Positions 44,101 to 56,900 of a DNA stretch of 64,000 nt are shown here, one piece after another (the stretch's first letter is position 1; each line of letters opens with the position of its first letter). Origin of the DNA: Gonatopus flavifemur (Eukaryota; Arthropoda; Insecta; Hymenoptera; Dryinidae). The DNA is taken from contig JAFFJZ010000007.1 in NCBI GenBank assembly GCA_018340375.1, positions 21,364,001-21,428,000 of the forward strand, given 5' to 3'. Under the pieces are notes generated by a model. That model was given only the letters and a program-made list of their open reading frames with translations. It did not search any database and was not told the origin of the DNA. The position numbers and the translations under genes were made by a program.

Positions 44101-47100
44101 AAAAATCAATCTCAATAATATTGTTTCTCACTAAAGCATAAGAAAATACAGTAATCACTGCCATTAGTTTTATTTGGTAAAAATTATATAGGCAGAATTG
44201 TATATTGCATCATGTAGGGTTACGCTTTGTGAAATGTTTCATCGATACCCTCAGTACAAGTCTTACATACTTATCGCTGAACTCTTACACCAATTAAATG
44301 TACATCTTAGAAGACATAACCATCTCTCTCATCACAAATAGTGGAATAAAAGTACATAAAACTATAGAAACGATATTCTTTTCATGTACTTTTTTTTAAC
44401 TATTTGTGATGAGAGAGATGGTTATGTCTTCTACGATGTACATTTAATTGGTGTACGAGTCCAGCGATAAGTATGTAAGACTTGTACTGAGGGTATCGAT
44501 GAAACATTTCACAAAGCGTAACCCTACATGATGCAATATACAACTCTGCCTATATAATTTTTACCAAATAAAACTAATGGCAGTAATTACTGTATTTTCT
44601 TATGCTTTAGTGAGAATCAATATTATTGAGATTGATTTTTGATTCCTTGAATACCAGAAAATATTGTTTCAAAGTGTTATGAAACTGTAATATGTTATCC
44701 TTTGCATGTACTTTTTTTCAACTCTTTGTGATGAAAGAGATGGTTTTGTCTTCTAAAACAAAAAGTTCAATTGATGAAAGAATCAAGCGATAAGTATGTA
44801 AGACTGGTACTGAAGGTATCGATGAAACATTTCACAAAGCGTAACCCTCCATGATGCAATATACAACCCTGCCTATATAATGTTTACCAAATCAAACTGA
44901 TGGCATTAATTTCTGTATTTTGTTATAATTCAGTGAAAATCAATCTCTTGAAAATGATTTATTTTCTGGTTTTTAATAAATCAGAATATCAATCTCAAAA
45001 ACATTGATTTTTACTAAACTATAACATAATACAGAAATTAATGGCATCAGTTGGATCTGGTAGAAATTATAAAAGTTGTTCCATGTTGAATCACTCAATG
45101 TTATTCTTTGTGGAACTTTTCATTGGAGCATTTAGTACATGTTTCACACACTCATCGCTTGATTCTTGCATACTTGCATTAGACTTGGTCCCATAAGACA
45201 CAATTCTATCTCTCTTATCACAAATAGTTGAAGGAAAATTAAATGGAATTAAAATAGTTTTTCAAATCACATTCTTTAATTATTCTTTATGCATTCTTAT
45301 AATTTTATACGTGCTAATTTGATTTCTCTTTTACCCAAATTTACGTTTCATTTTTTGGAGATATATGTTCTATGTATTAAAAAAATTGTAATGCTGCTTA
45401 CCATAATTCTTCAATACACTGTTTTGGTAATAATCAAATAGATAGATTTTGTGGGTTTCCATACCTTCATCATACAAGATGAAGTTATAGAGATGCATAA
45501 AATCCTATATAATGTTATCAAAACAAACGTTATAAATGTTCCAGATAAATGTCTTCAATTTTTTTCATCTGGGAAGTGTATAATTTCCAGATACATTCCA
45601 CTTGGGTTTTCGAGACTTCATCTACGTCCCTATTCTTGGAAAAAAAATCGGTAATGATATGGTATGCGGTCTACTACCCACTACCGTAGACCGCATATTA
45701 TACGTTTACCAAAGAATCTCCGGAATTAAAAATTCTGGCTCTTTAGTGACATAGATAAAATCTCGAAGAACCATCCCTGAAATTTCGGATTTTTTTCATG
45801 AAATCAGTTTCCAGTAATTTGGTAGAAAAAACGTGCTCGCGCATGGTAACTATCGCATCCTCTTAGAATTCAATGCGCATCTCTCAAAATTGAGAAAAAT
45901 ATTCCTTACAGTTCAGAAAAATGTTTCTTACAATTGAGAGAAAATATCTTTGAATTCAGAAGACTATTTCTTACAATTCAAACAAATATTTTCGACAATT
46001 CAGAAAAATGTTTCTTACGATTGAGAGAAAACATCTTGAAATTCAGAAGACTATTTCTTATAATTCAAACAAATATTTTCGACAATTCAGAAAAATGTTT
46101 CTCATCACTCAGAACAGCATGTCTAAAAATGAAGAAACATGAATCTTGCATTTAATGTGAATATGTTTGATGACTCAGAAACATGCGTTTGAAAATCCAG
46201 AAATAAGTATCTTAAAATTCAGAACAGAGATGTTTCTGAATATTCAGACTCAGTGACTGTAAAAAATTACAGTCACTTTTTTCTTAATTTTCAGTCAAAA
46301 TTTTTTTACAGTGTGCAGCGTGGTATCACGTATTTTTTTTGTTTTGATATAGATAATTTAGAAGAACTCATGAACGTACTTCATCATCAGTCTATTGACC
46401 AGGAGGATGTTGATGCTGAAATATTGATGAAGCAAGAAGCACTCACCGAACCACGGATAACCGCCAACGGAAGGTAATTCAAATGAAGTGAATATTGCGA
46501 ATTTATCGGTGATAAATGATTGAGCATTTACTCATGAATAAGTTTTTACAATAACTAAACCTCTCGTCAAGTATGATTTAACTATTCCAAAAGCATAATC
46601 AATGCTAGTTGGGATACCCTCATCAAATAGTTGAAAATTACCAGTCAGTTCAGAGTAGAGGATGAATTTTCATTACTTGGCTGGAGGCGGAATCTGATAA
46701 AAAAAAAATTTACGGGTTGATGAAATTATATTTTGTAATCAAAAGACAACCCAATAGACGTAACGTCTAAGACTTGATGAAAAAACTCTGCCAATTCATA
46801 CAGACACACAGTTTCCTCGATTGTGAAAACATTGTCAAATATTGCGGATTGCAAATACATTGCTCCCACATTTCTCAATTAATTGAGACGAAACTCTTAT
46901 GGGACCACTATGAGATCCCAACTAAAACGTAGGATAAGTTCAATTGCGATCAGATAATAGGAAGCAGAGATATGCGCGTTCACAAAATCAAAATTTTCGA
47001 TCACACTTTCCCTCAATAATCCTGTTACTTTGAATAAATTAGATTTAAACTTATATGGGACCGCTATTAACTTTGTATTTAACTCTGGTGAAAATTTCAT

Positions 47101-48643
47101 GATGATCCAATGATAGGAACGGAAGATATTCGAGTTCGCAGTTTCTCGCTAGGACTGCACTCAGAGAAAAAAAGTTGCTGAAACAGCAAACCTCGAAAAT
47201 TTGCTTTGCTGATATGGCGAAACTTGTTGCTGGATTAGCAAAAAATTTTCTATTACAGCAAAAATCTGGCTCTTTTAATAAGCGCTTGCCATTCAGCAAT
47301 CCGGAATTGTAGATATACAGACGGCTAGAAAATTCTGCTGAATTAGCAAATATCTTGCTAAAATAGCAATATTTCTATTTAGCAAAACAGAGTTTTCGGA
47401 ATCGCTTTTTCAGCAAGATTTTTTCTCTGCGTGTACACACATGCATCTATCCAGGCAGACAGACGCGGAACACACATTTTTTCCCGAGTTCGGGCAAACA
47501 TTTTGATCTAAGAAATTTCCATTTTGAAGACAAGAAAATTTTCGGTTCCTCCGAACGATCACAAAGCTTCTTTCTGACGAGAAAGCAAATGTTGCATGGG
47601 ACGTCTTTGAGATATCTTATTGAATATCATTTAGACTATTTTCTGAAAGGTATTCATGATATATTTGAGACACGTTTTATGCAACATATTTCGTCAAGTT
47701 TTAGACGTCGTGTTTGTTGGGAAATTGTATCAGAACCAGAAATGAACTGTCTGATAATTTTTTGATTTCGTAATTTCTGTGTTCGATCTTATTCACGCAG
47801 AGGAAAATTCTTGCTAAAATCTTGATCTCTCAAAATCTACATTGCTGAATTAGCAAAATATTTGCTAATTCTGCAACTTTTCTAGCAGTCTGTATACCTA
47901 CAATGACGAATCGCTGTCCTTGTTACAAATAATCTATAAACTCTTATTGACGAATGGGAAAATTAATAGGTTTCAATGAAATTCAATGATATTCAATCAG
48001 AAATTTCACCATTCGTAATAGGATTCAATAGAATATTTCTACCTGGGGGATCAACAAAAGAAGAGCAAGATTTTTACTATAAAATCAAACTTTTTGCTAA
48101 TTTGGCGAATGGATTCGCCATATTACCGAAGCGAATTTTTCTCCTCTTAGTGTTGCATCATACGATTCCTGTCAATTTCAATGCTGAAAAACCCAATTAG
48201 AAAAACTCATTCATTTCATTCATTAACGGCTTGAATTGCAAACCAATTCGAGTCAATCAAATCAATAGGAATTTTCAACCAGGGAAATGGGAACAACAGC
48301 TTGGATCGATTACTCGAGGAATCTTAATCAGCGGTTTCATTGTTGTTGAATAAAAAGAATTCAGTGGTATTTACTCTACTCATTTTTAAACTGAAAATTA
48401 ATGTACCTAATTTTTTTACTTTTTTCAAGATGCCCACTTTGTGATGTTTCGGTGATTCCTTACTGCGGTGAAAAACTGTTTCACGATGCTTGTTGTTGCT
48501 TATCAACTCATCAGACGCCTGAAGAATGTAAAATTGCGGACTGTTCCTTCCTTCACGCTCGTAACTGTAGACAACACTTCCTGATCACCGAATGTTGTTG
48601 TAGCGGTCCATATCGTGCATCAATTGACAATTCCAAACCATGA
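41157..48643 (+). CDS. small secreted protein with twelve cysteines (three exons, 134 aa)
   Basis: Exon 1 is 41157-41226 (ATG, donor GTAAGTT), exon 2 46353-46473 (acceptor TTTTGATATAG, donor GTAATT), exon 3 48430-48643 (acceptor TTTTTCAAG, stop TGA). Phases 1 and 2 join cleanly, total 405 nt with stop. Residues 1 to about 19 form a hydrophobic signal peptide (MLFFQVIIGASVVFNVFSS). Residues 24-64 are acidic and helix-like (DNLEELMNVL). Residues 65-134 hold all twelve Cys at 65, 68, 76, 85-87, 97, 102, 110 and 119-121, with two CCC triplets and CPLC at the start. Likely a disulfide-rich extracellular protein, but no family was recognised with confidence and no function is claimed. A polyadenylation signal AATAAA lies at 48725. 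Intron 1 (5.1 kb) is largely transposon-derived. Confidence 0.75.
41660..41767. mobile_element. 108-bp foldback, CCCAAGTAACACAAGAAGT ends
   Basis: CCCAAGTAACACAAGAAGT is inverted at the right as ACTTCTTGTGTTACTTGGG. It belongs to a ~100-bp class also seen at 1229, 51182, 58269 and 60625, and lies in intron 1 of the cysteine-rich gene. A single-ended relative, CTCAAGTAGCACAACAGG, occurs near 52070. Confidence 0.75.
43455..45290. repeat. 1.8-kb palindrome, arms ~915 bp, centre near 44370
   Basis: 44321-44340 and 44401-44420 are exact reverse complements, placing the centre at about 44370. GGGACC at 43545-43550 pairs with GGTCCC at 45187-45192, giving almost the same centre, so indels are few across 900 bp. 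Each arm itself contains two tandem units of about 330 bp (the GGGTTACGCTTTGTGAAATG block recurs at about 43897 and 44217 and inverted at about 44505 and 44825). The structure is thus four related units, two per orientation. The strand exchange potential is high. Confidence 0.85.
45914..46100. repeat. 87-bp tandem repeat, about 2.2 copies
   Basis: CAGAAAAATGTTTCTTAC starts at 45914 and 46001, with a third partial start at 46088, each 87 bp apart. Intervening AAGACTATTTCTTA and AAACAAATATTTTCGACAAT blocks also recur. Confidence 0.75.
47160..47434. mobile_element. 275-bp MITE of the GCAAA family in intron 2
   Basis: The left end CACTCAGAGAAAAAAAGTTGC and reversed right end CACGCAGAGAAAAAATCTTGC pair. 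The interior is full of AGCAAA/TTTGCT. Lies in intron 2 of the cysteine-rich gene. Confidence 0.65.
47581..47721. repeat. partial AGATGTCT-family repeat
   Basis: GCATGGGACGTCTTTGAGATAT and the end GTCGTGTTTGTTGGG resemble the termini and texture of 817-1532 and 36095-37668. The left terminus is absent. Confidence 0.45.
47797..48155. mobile_element. second GCAAA-family MITE in intron 2
   Basis: The left end CACGCAGAGGAAAATTCTTGC pairs with the reversed right end CACTAAGAGGAGAAAAATTCGC. Arms contain TTGCTAATTCTGCAA-like and TTTGCTAATTTGGCGA-like sequence. Confidence 0.55.
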
Positions 48644-49480
48644 AGTGGTTCAGCCATAAATGTTGAAATTTGTTTATTTATGTATTTATTTATTTATTCA
48701 TTCGATAATTGGTGATATTTGAAAAATAAATTGTTAGAGATAGTTTGAATTTTCGTGAATTCATCGAATGGAATTTATTATTTAAATAATGAGATGTTAT
48801 TTGAACAGTTGTATTGAGCAATGAATTAGGGATTATACGAAATAATGTTCATTTTAAATTTTCATCAATTCGAATTCAGTGAATGCAAATCAGAGGATTT
48901 GAAGTTGACATATCTTTGAAGATCTAATTCATCCTGTATATATAAACTTTACAGATCTCAGTGTTTTCAAATTTTTCATCTAAATTATGAAAGGATATAC
49001 AAATAAATTTACATCCATTTCATTTCTATATTTTTTTTATATAATATAACATTTTTCCACTTTCAATAAAATAGAGCCGCCACTCCAATGTCTCCAATAA
49101 ATAATATAGTTCATCTATGTACTATGAATATAAAGCTTTATGTCATAAGTCACAAACATTTCTTTTTTTATAAAAATATAATTCATAAAAAATCCTAGTG
49201 TGCTCGTTTATAGCTCAAATTGTACTATATTCTTGGAAATGTTGTAAACTGGCATTCCTGTATACGTATATTTATATTTATTTTGAGAATATAAATTACC
49301 AGTTCACTGGAAATATGTTTGCGTAAATATTACATTGAGAAAGAAAAACTAAATCGTCGAAAAATTATAAGACCATTTCCATCTGTTTCATAGAACCTTT
49401 TTTCAATGTGAATTTCAAACACGCGCGATAAGATCGTTGACAAAGGAAGTTTGATCGTGTGGTGAGAAAATGAATTGACG

Positions 49481-49669
49481 CACTGAGAAAAGGGTCTAGT
49501 TGGATATTAGACAGCTAGAAAATTTAGTCACTTTAGATAAAAATTTTGTTGCACCAACTAAATTACATTTGCCACAACTTAATTTTTTATTCTCATCGAA
49601 ACTTTTATCTAGAATCTAGCTGGCATAACTGAATCTTAGTTCCTGCAGCCAGGTACTTTTCTTTGAGTG
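49481..49669. mobile_element. 189-bp MITE, CACTGAGAAAAGG family
   Basis: The left end is CACTGAGAAAAGGGTCTAG; the right end reversed is CACTCAAAGAAAAGTACC. AACTAAA/TTTAGTTG motifs fill the interior. A related unit lies at 50333-50573. Confidence 0.6.
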
Positions 49670-49699
49670 CGGTGGAGGCGAAAACGGACTTCCCTACCC

Positions 49700-50130
49700 A
49701 AGCAACTGACGAATGTCTATATCATATTTCATGAACATTTTATTCTCAGCTTGGTACTGTAAGAATTCCATCCCCAGTCAACATTTTGTCCTTTGTGAAA
49801 TCGTTTAGACAGGTTTTAGATGTCTTGTACAACACTTTTAAATGAGCTTTAGACCAATTCTTGCCTAAAATTCACCTAAAACCCGTCTCAAAGATATTCA
49901 AAGACACAAAATTTTTACCAAAGTGTCCAGGTAGCAACGCGCATCCAAAACACATCAAAGCGTTGCGTTGCTACCTGGTTGTTTCCAAGGGAGCATCAAC
50001 GATTTCACTTTTGGAGATTTCCTTCCTCATAAGAAATCAAACGGATTCAATATTGCTTCGACTAACATACAAAACCTATATCAAACCACATTCTTCAAAC
50101 ATCCCGGAACGATATTGAATCGGTTTGTTT
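49700..50130. repeat. AGATGTCT-like remnant with nested 60-bp hairpin
   Basis: TTTTAGATGTCTTG and AAAGATATTCAAAGAC motifs recall the AGATGTCT family. At 49930-49980 CCAGGTAGCAACGC is inverted as GCGTTGCTACCTGG around a short loop, so this is a hairpin-forming insert. Confidence 0.4.
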
Positions 50131-50332
50131 TCCTGCTTTCTCGTTGAGTACTTTTCTTGCAGAGATTTTGTATAAAATTGAAATAGAGAGTCAAGAGAGT
50201 ATATATATTTTCCTCACAGCAGGTCGTGCTGAAAATAGCTCACTGAAAGAAATGAATTTAGTTGATTTTACCAAAGGGGCCAACTAAATTTTTATAATTG
50301 TGGTTATTGAAAAATAGTCGTACACTGAGAAG

Positions 50333-50573
50333 AAGGTACCTAGTTGGGACAACTAAATGTTAGTTGCCGCAGCTAGATTTTTTTTGCGCTAGCTAGACTG
50401 TAGTTGGGGTGAGTAAAAGTCTAGCTGTCTGAAATATGAATGAAATGGTTTATTCAATGGGAATAAAAAATTTAGTTATGACAAATAAAATTTAGCTGGC
50501 ACAACTAAATTTTTATTTACAGTGACTAAATTTCTTAGCTGTCGAATATTTGAATAGACCCTTTCTCTCAGTG
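50333..50573. mobile_element. 241-bp MITE, CACTGAGA ends, TA duplication
   Basis: The left end CACTGAGAAGAAGGTACC and reversed right end CACTGAGAGAAAGGGTC pair; TA at 50331-50332 and 50574-50575. The interior is rich in TAGTTG and CTAAATTT. Confidence 0.7.
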
Positions 50574-50973
50574 TAGTAACTCACACAATAGTTGGATTTA
50601 CTAAAAGAAAGAATTGTTGGAACCTTTGGTAGTATTTTTCTTAGTAACAGTTCCTAATAATTTCTCTGTGTGCACAACATTAATCTGTTGACAAATGCTT
50701 CACGAAGCTACGTATCAACGTATCATGCTCTATAAGCCTTAAACACATCAAGATTCATTTGATTCATGGCTCTAAGCCTGATGAATTTTCATAAAACATT
50801 CATAAATGAGGTAATGATTTGAAATCCAAACAGTAAGGTTTTTTAGCAATTTGATATGACTTGCGCGCTCACGAGGTGGGCTTGAAACGATAAAGCGGAA
50901 GAGTCAAGCTATAAGATAACAACTTTTGAGGTCATTCGATGTTCCTCATATGTGATTAAATTTAATCCCACGT

Positions 50974-53900
50974 TTAACTTTCGTCATCCGACAATCCAAG
51001 TCCTTTTGAAATTTCCTCAGCTGTTAATTTAGTGCCTCCTGTGGATGGACGGCTGTCGTCCGTTCGTGGTGTTGATTGAGAGGATGGAGGAGGTCCGTAA
51101 GTTGGATGATTATCTCCATGAGGTTTCTGTGAAACATGAAAAATGTGTTACATGAACAATATTTCCCCTTGTATAGCAGACCCACACAACACTACAGTCC
51201 CAGAAAAATTCTTGAAGGATTCATGAAAAACATAATTAATTCAATGAGAATTCTTTATGAATTTTTCTGGGACTGTGGTGCTGTGTGGAGAGTAATTGTA
51301 TATATATTAACAGAGAGAATTGTTGGAAAAGTTTACGGTACATAGAGAGAATGAAGTAGCTATCGGAAAGACAACTATTTTTGAGATGCTACAGTTCGAT
51401 ACTTGCTGCCTTGCGCAAAATTATTAACACTGAATGCAGCAAAACTCACCCATATAGTAAAAATTTTGCTTCGTTTGAAAGATTTCTAGTGAATGTCCAT
51501 GTTTGAAAGATTTCTCATGCAACAGTTTTCCCTGTCTTCAAAATGTCCTCATTTGAGAAATTTTAAAGATGTCCTGAGCTCGAGATCTCTCGCAGGTATC
51601 TTTTAGATTTCTTAAACACAAGACATCTTGAAGACAGTGAAAACTGTTGCATAAGAGATCATTTAGATATCCAACTTCCTGATATTTCTTGATATCCAAC
51701 TTCCTGATACTTCTAGATATTTGAGTCTTCCCAACTTCCATCGTTTCCTTTTACCAAGGAGGGTAAAATCAGAAGTTTGAGTTGGAAAAAAAAGTCGCTA
51801 TATCGATAAAATAATCGATAAAATCTCTTCTAATAATATCGAATACAATTACTGAATTCGATCAACTCAATTCAGATAACACAACGCGCTGTTTGAACGT
51901 TTATGAAATGTTTGAAAAATATAGAGGACGTTTTCTGAACGTTCTGCAAACATCTCGAAGACATATTTGCTGTTAGAGAATAGTGAATTATTTTTGACAA
52001 AATTATTTTCCCCTTCGGATAAAGTAATTTCAATTTTCCGATTCCTCCAACCGTATAGCACTCTCAAGTAGCACAACAGGTTAGAAATGCCAAGAAGGTT
52101 GTTGGAAGTTCTGAGCCTGTTTCAGGAACATTCTTAGAATCTTCGAATGAGACTGTTTCAGATAATTATATTCCATGCAGATTCTCAGAATGTATTTTTC
52201 GCTCGGAAACAAATAATTAGCTATTATTTGGATATCTAGCAATTAGCTACTGGGGCTATTTTTTAGCTGTCATGGCTACTCACTTAGCGATAGGTGCAAG
52301 GAATGTAGCTGCCGCAGCGAAAATTCAACAGCTAAATTAAATCATTCAAATAGCCAAATGGCTATCCAAATATCAACCACAAAACCTGTGCAGTTACAGC
52401 CACACTGAGAACCCAATTTCTTAAACTCGAAGAAAATTTCTTCGCCCTCATTCTGATAAATCTTGTTCCAGATGGGAAAATTATTCATTTCAATGTAAAA
52501 ATTTTTCATTGAATTGAAATCACATTCTCCAAATTCAAGAAGGATTATATTTCTGTTTCAATTTTAGCATTTTTCGTTTCAATGTGATGAAAAATTTTTC
52601 CATTGAAAAAAATATTTATTAGAAAGAGGGCAAAGAAAAGTTTCTTTCAGTCTAAGAAATTGGGTTCTCAGTGTACGATTTCCTACTATGGTAGCTAAAA
52701 AATAGCTACAGCTGCAATTATTTCAACTATAGCAGTGGGAAAAAGGGTGCGAAAAAACTGAGTAGTTCCCAAAGCTATTTTATTTTTTTTTGCGTGCGAA
52801 TTTATCCAAAAAAAGTCTCACTTGCACATTCTACGCATGATCACGGAAACAACGCAGAATGTTTGAAATGTTCTTGTGCTATTTGAGATCAGCGCTCGTG
52901 CAGTTCCAAAAGTTTTTCAAAAGATGTCGTACGTAAAATTAAAAAAACACGTTGCAGAAAACTTCTGGAACTTCATAATCCATGATTCCCTGAGCATTTC
53001 CGGTAAAACTTTGGAACAACATCATAGCGATATTCGTGCAGTCTTGAAAGTACTTGTTATAAGAATTACAACAATTAACATTAAAAAATAAGATTCCAAG
53101 AATATGCAGCGATATTATGTTGACAAGTGATATTTTAAAGATATTCCTGCAAGTCACTTTTGCAATATTTTATTTGTGAATTGAGAGACAAGTTTTTTCA
53201 ATATCACGTCAATATCGATTCGATAATGTTAATACGAAATTTTGATGAAAATCCTCAGTGGGGATGCTATGCAAGTAGATTTTTTCTTTACATAGTAAAA
53301 TGTATGATCAAGTACGACATGATTCTGATTGGTAATTGATTAAACTCCAATATACTCACATCTTTACCGTGTTTACTCAATCCATCCAAAGCGGAACTGA
53401 ATAAAGCGGATCCTATGCCTGAAAGGAGATCGGATCCACCGGAAGATTGTTGTCCATAACCACCTGATTGAGGGGCATTGTATCCTCCAGACGGTTGATA
53501 AGAAGGTTGATGTGAACCTCCTCCACCGCCTAAGACTCCCCCAAGAATGGATCCCAAAGCTCCTCCTAATGGATCTGATGGTTGATTCGACGGGGGAGGG
53601 TGTTGCCCACCACCACCACCACCACTACCACCTAAGACTCCACCGAGGATTGAACCTAAAGCTCCACCAAATGGATCCGTTGGTTGACCTTGAGGTTGGG
53701 GCTCATGATGACCGCCTCCTCCTTATAATAACAAATGTCTTATTTCAATTTCCTCAATGATAAACTCTCATTAAATGTAAACATAATTAATAGTGTACTA
53801 CTCATTAAGCAGAGAAATGAGAAACCTCCGACAATTGTGGAACAATGACACGAGGAGAAATTTTCAATTTCTCCTCGATGGGAACATACTATTTTTTCCC

Positions 53901-56900
53901 AACCCTGCAATGAAAGAAGGAATGCTTCCACCATGTCCTAAACCCTTGTCGTAGTCGCGGATTAGGTAGAAATCGTACCCAAGCTCCATTTGTATGATTT
54001 TATGTAGAATGTGAAACGATAATCAACACTTCATGTATATATAGTTTAAAACGGAAGAAAAGTTGATATTTCCTTCCCGCTTCAACGGCCAGAAGGTGAA
54101 CATTTTTCTCCCGCTCTCAACCAGCGAACGGAAAGTAAGCATTTTCCTCCCGTCTTGGTAAGTTCGTCTGGAATCAAGCAATTTCCCCCTTCAAGATAGG
54201 TCTGAAAACATACGCTTTCATCGCAGGTGTGGAACAAGCGTAATTTTCGACCTCAACAGTTCGCGCACGTCTCTCAGTAAGCTTTTTCCTAGCATTTATG
54301 TGTATCAAATTCAAATTTACTATTCCAAAAGAAAATTGTATATTGTCGTTAATTGAATTCACATTATCAATGTATTTCATAAAAATGAATTTTTGACTTC
54401 TTCTTTGGAAGAATTCTTTTCGAAAGATTGAACACTATTATCGATTTCATCAATAATACAGTATTGCAATTAAAACTGGTTTTGCCCCGTATTGATTATG
54501 GATTTTACTTAATATCTGATCTCCTCGTTGCAGTTAAATTCCATCAATACGTGATTGGATAATAATATACAAAATCTTAGTGTGTAATCTTAGTTTATAA
54601 CGATAATAGTAATTCTCTAACGAACATTTGAATAAAATATTTGAAAAAACGATTATTAATCGGAAAGAATAGTTGTAATCACGAATCTCCAAGATGTTCT
54701 CTCAGATTATCATATATGATCGTCAACATCGTGTGACGGATTACTGAAATCACTCCATCGTTTCACGAAAATAGAATGATTACCAAATAACGTCTCACTA
54801 TTAACACCAGCGTAGAAAGTGAAGCGATGTCTCGAGTGATAATCACGATCTGCGATTTATCTTTGTTCGGAATTTATAGCCTTGAAAGTAATGATAGCTT
54901 CCATACCGTGATGATGTAATTTGTATTAAATCATTCGCGCATTCCTTCGAAGTGTCTCTGATTCATAAGAATACGGATTCTGCCACAGCCTGTGACATCT
55001 TTTCTAAGAGATATATTCACGTCCACGCGACTGTATTTTTAAAAGTTACGTCAAAAGAATAATTGTTCCTATCAAACTTGATGATGAGCCATTCGTTATA
55101 CCCATACCCATATTTTAGTTTCAATCTTACAATAACATTGTTTTGTAATTTTCAATTTTAATTTGCATTGGAACAAATGAATCCAATTATCTACAAAGAT
55201 TGAAATTATACATCGTTTTTGTAGCCAATCATAACTACACTGTAAGAAAAGCGATGTGAGAATTAACACCGCGTGGATTCTATAAAAGTCCACCCCGGAA
55301 TTCGGTGTTAAAATAACTCCAAATGGTGTTGGAATGACACCATACGGTGTCAAAATAATACCGTCAGGTGCTGAAACAAAACCATTCGGAATGGACTCTT
55401 TCTAACACCGTCAAATTGTTTACAAAGTACACGGAAAAAAGAAAATTGAGAAATTTACCTTGTAGGATGAATAATTTTTACAAAATAGATTGTCAAATAA
55501 TTCACATTATAAGACAAAAATAGATATCATGTCTCTTATCATGTGAATTATTTGACAACATATTTTGTAAAAAGTTTCCATTTAAAGACTCGAAGCGACG
55601 CGTTGTCATCCTACAACGTAAATTTCTCCATTTTCTTCTTTCCGTGTACGATACAGGTTTTTCAGTAAAAAGTGATTTGAAATATAAAACGTACCTATTG
55701 CGTCTAGAATGGATCCTACAACGTTTCCACCTTGTCCCTGAGATGGATAGCCTTGGTTACCGCTACCTTGCAATGCATTGGAAGCCAAACTGCTAGCCAA
55801 AGCCGCTCCTAGGGCCCCCAAATTACCTAAGCCACCGCTTTCACTCTCCGTACGCGAACCCTCTACTTTTTCATGATCTTTTTCTTCATCTTTCTTTTTC
55901 TGTGAATACAAAATTCATTATAAGATAAAAAATTTGATCAAGAAAGGGTAAACTTATTTCATTTTCCCGGCATAGCGGTGTTTCATCTTTACTCACATTA
56001 AGAGCATGCATAGCAGCGGCTACTCCTCCGGCGGCTACTAAACCTCCTAAAGCCATACCCACTTTATCCAAGCAACCACCGAATACGTCCTCTTCTTCAG
56101 GCTGCTCGTATCCGTACGCTCGTGGCGGAGGTGGTCCATATCCACCAGGTGGAGCAGGCCCGTAACCCCCAGGAGGAGGAGGTCCATACCCTGCGAATGG
56201 AGGTGGCCCGTAACCTCCAGGTGCGGGAGGTCCATTAGGATCCAAAGTTGGATACAAGCCACCTGGTCCTATTTGAAAAATAGAAATTGAATGAAGAATG
56301 CAAATCTTTTCATGCGTTGTTAGAAATCTAATCTTTTACCTGGAGGACCAAAATTAGCGGGTGGTACATCTGGTACGGACATCGGCCGTGGCGATGACGG
56401 CGGTGCCGCATGCACTTGTTCGTAATAGATCGAATGAATTTCGACATCTCCATCGATTACCAAATGTGTAACTTTTTGATACGGTAATCTATGAAGAAAT
56501 TCAGCGAAATGTCTGCCGTTGATGGCAATTTTATACAGAGCGGGTTCGCAGAGGATGAGTATTTCGAATCCTTGACCAGGTTGAATGGGTAAAGGACCAT
56601 CGTTTTCCTCCTCGCCCCAGCTCATCGATTCGATATGATTCCTAGTGACTATACCTTCGGGGAACCGTGGAGAAACGTGTAAGGCTATGTCGTCTCTTGG
56701 GTTCAAAGTTGGCCCAAGTTGATAGTTAACGGCAAAACGGACTGCGTCGGGAGGAACTTTTCCTTGAACTTTGACCATCTTCCCTGGTGTGAGACCTCCC
56801 TCAACCCTCCCAACATAAGGGATTTCCTACGAGAATTCATAGAAACTTTATATCCCATCATTGTTATTTTTAATCACATATTACAAGTGCGGTAAGGAAA

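Larger units (their letters stand above)
42747..46314. mobile_element. 3.57-kb inverted-repeat element enclosing a giant palindrome
   Basis: The left end CACTGTAAAAAATTTTCTG pairs with the reversed right end CACTGTAAAAAAATTTTGACTG; CA precedes the left end and TG follows the right. Left and right subterminal parts are rich in TTTCTGAAAATTCAGA. The core 43455-45290 is a palindrome, and an 87-bp tandem repeat lies at 45914-46100. No transposase. Right end is only 38 bp before exon 2 of the cysteine-rich gene, so the element ends close to the splice acceptor. No duplication was identified. Confidence 0.55.

Noticed and set aside
45451..45654. 67-codon plus frame as an exon of the cysteine-rich gene
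   Set aside because: The clean phase-1 junction from exon 1 to 46353 leaves no need for it, and it has no consensus splice sites.
49930..49980. Transcription terminator hairpin
   Set aside because: A stem exists, but this is a eukaryotic genome and the hairpin is better explained as a tiny foldback insert.
56047..56262. 71-codon minus frame beside the galectin tail exon
   Set aside because: It is the +1 shadow of the GGYGPPPP exon.
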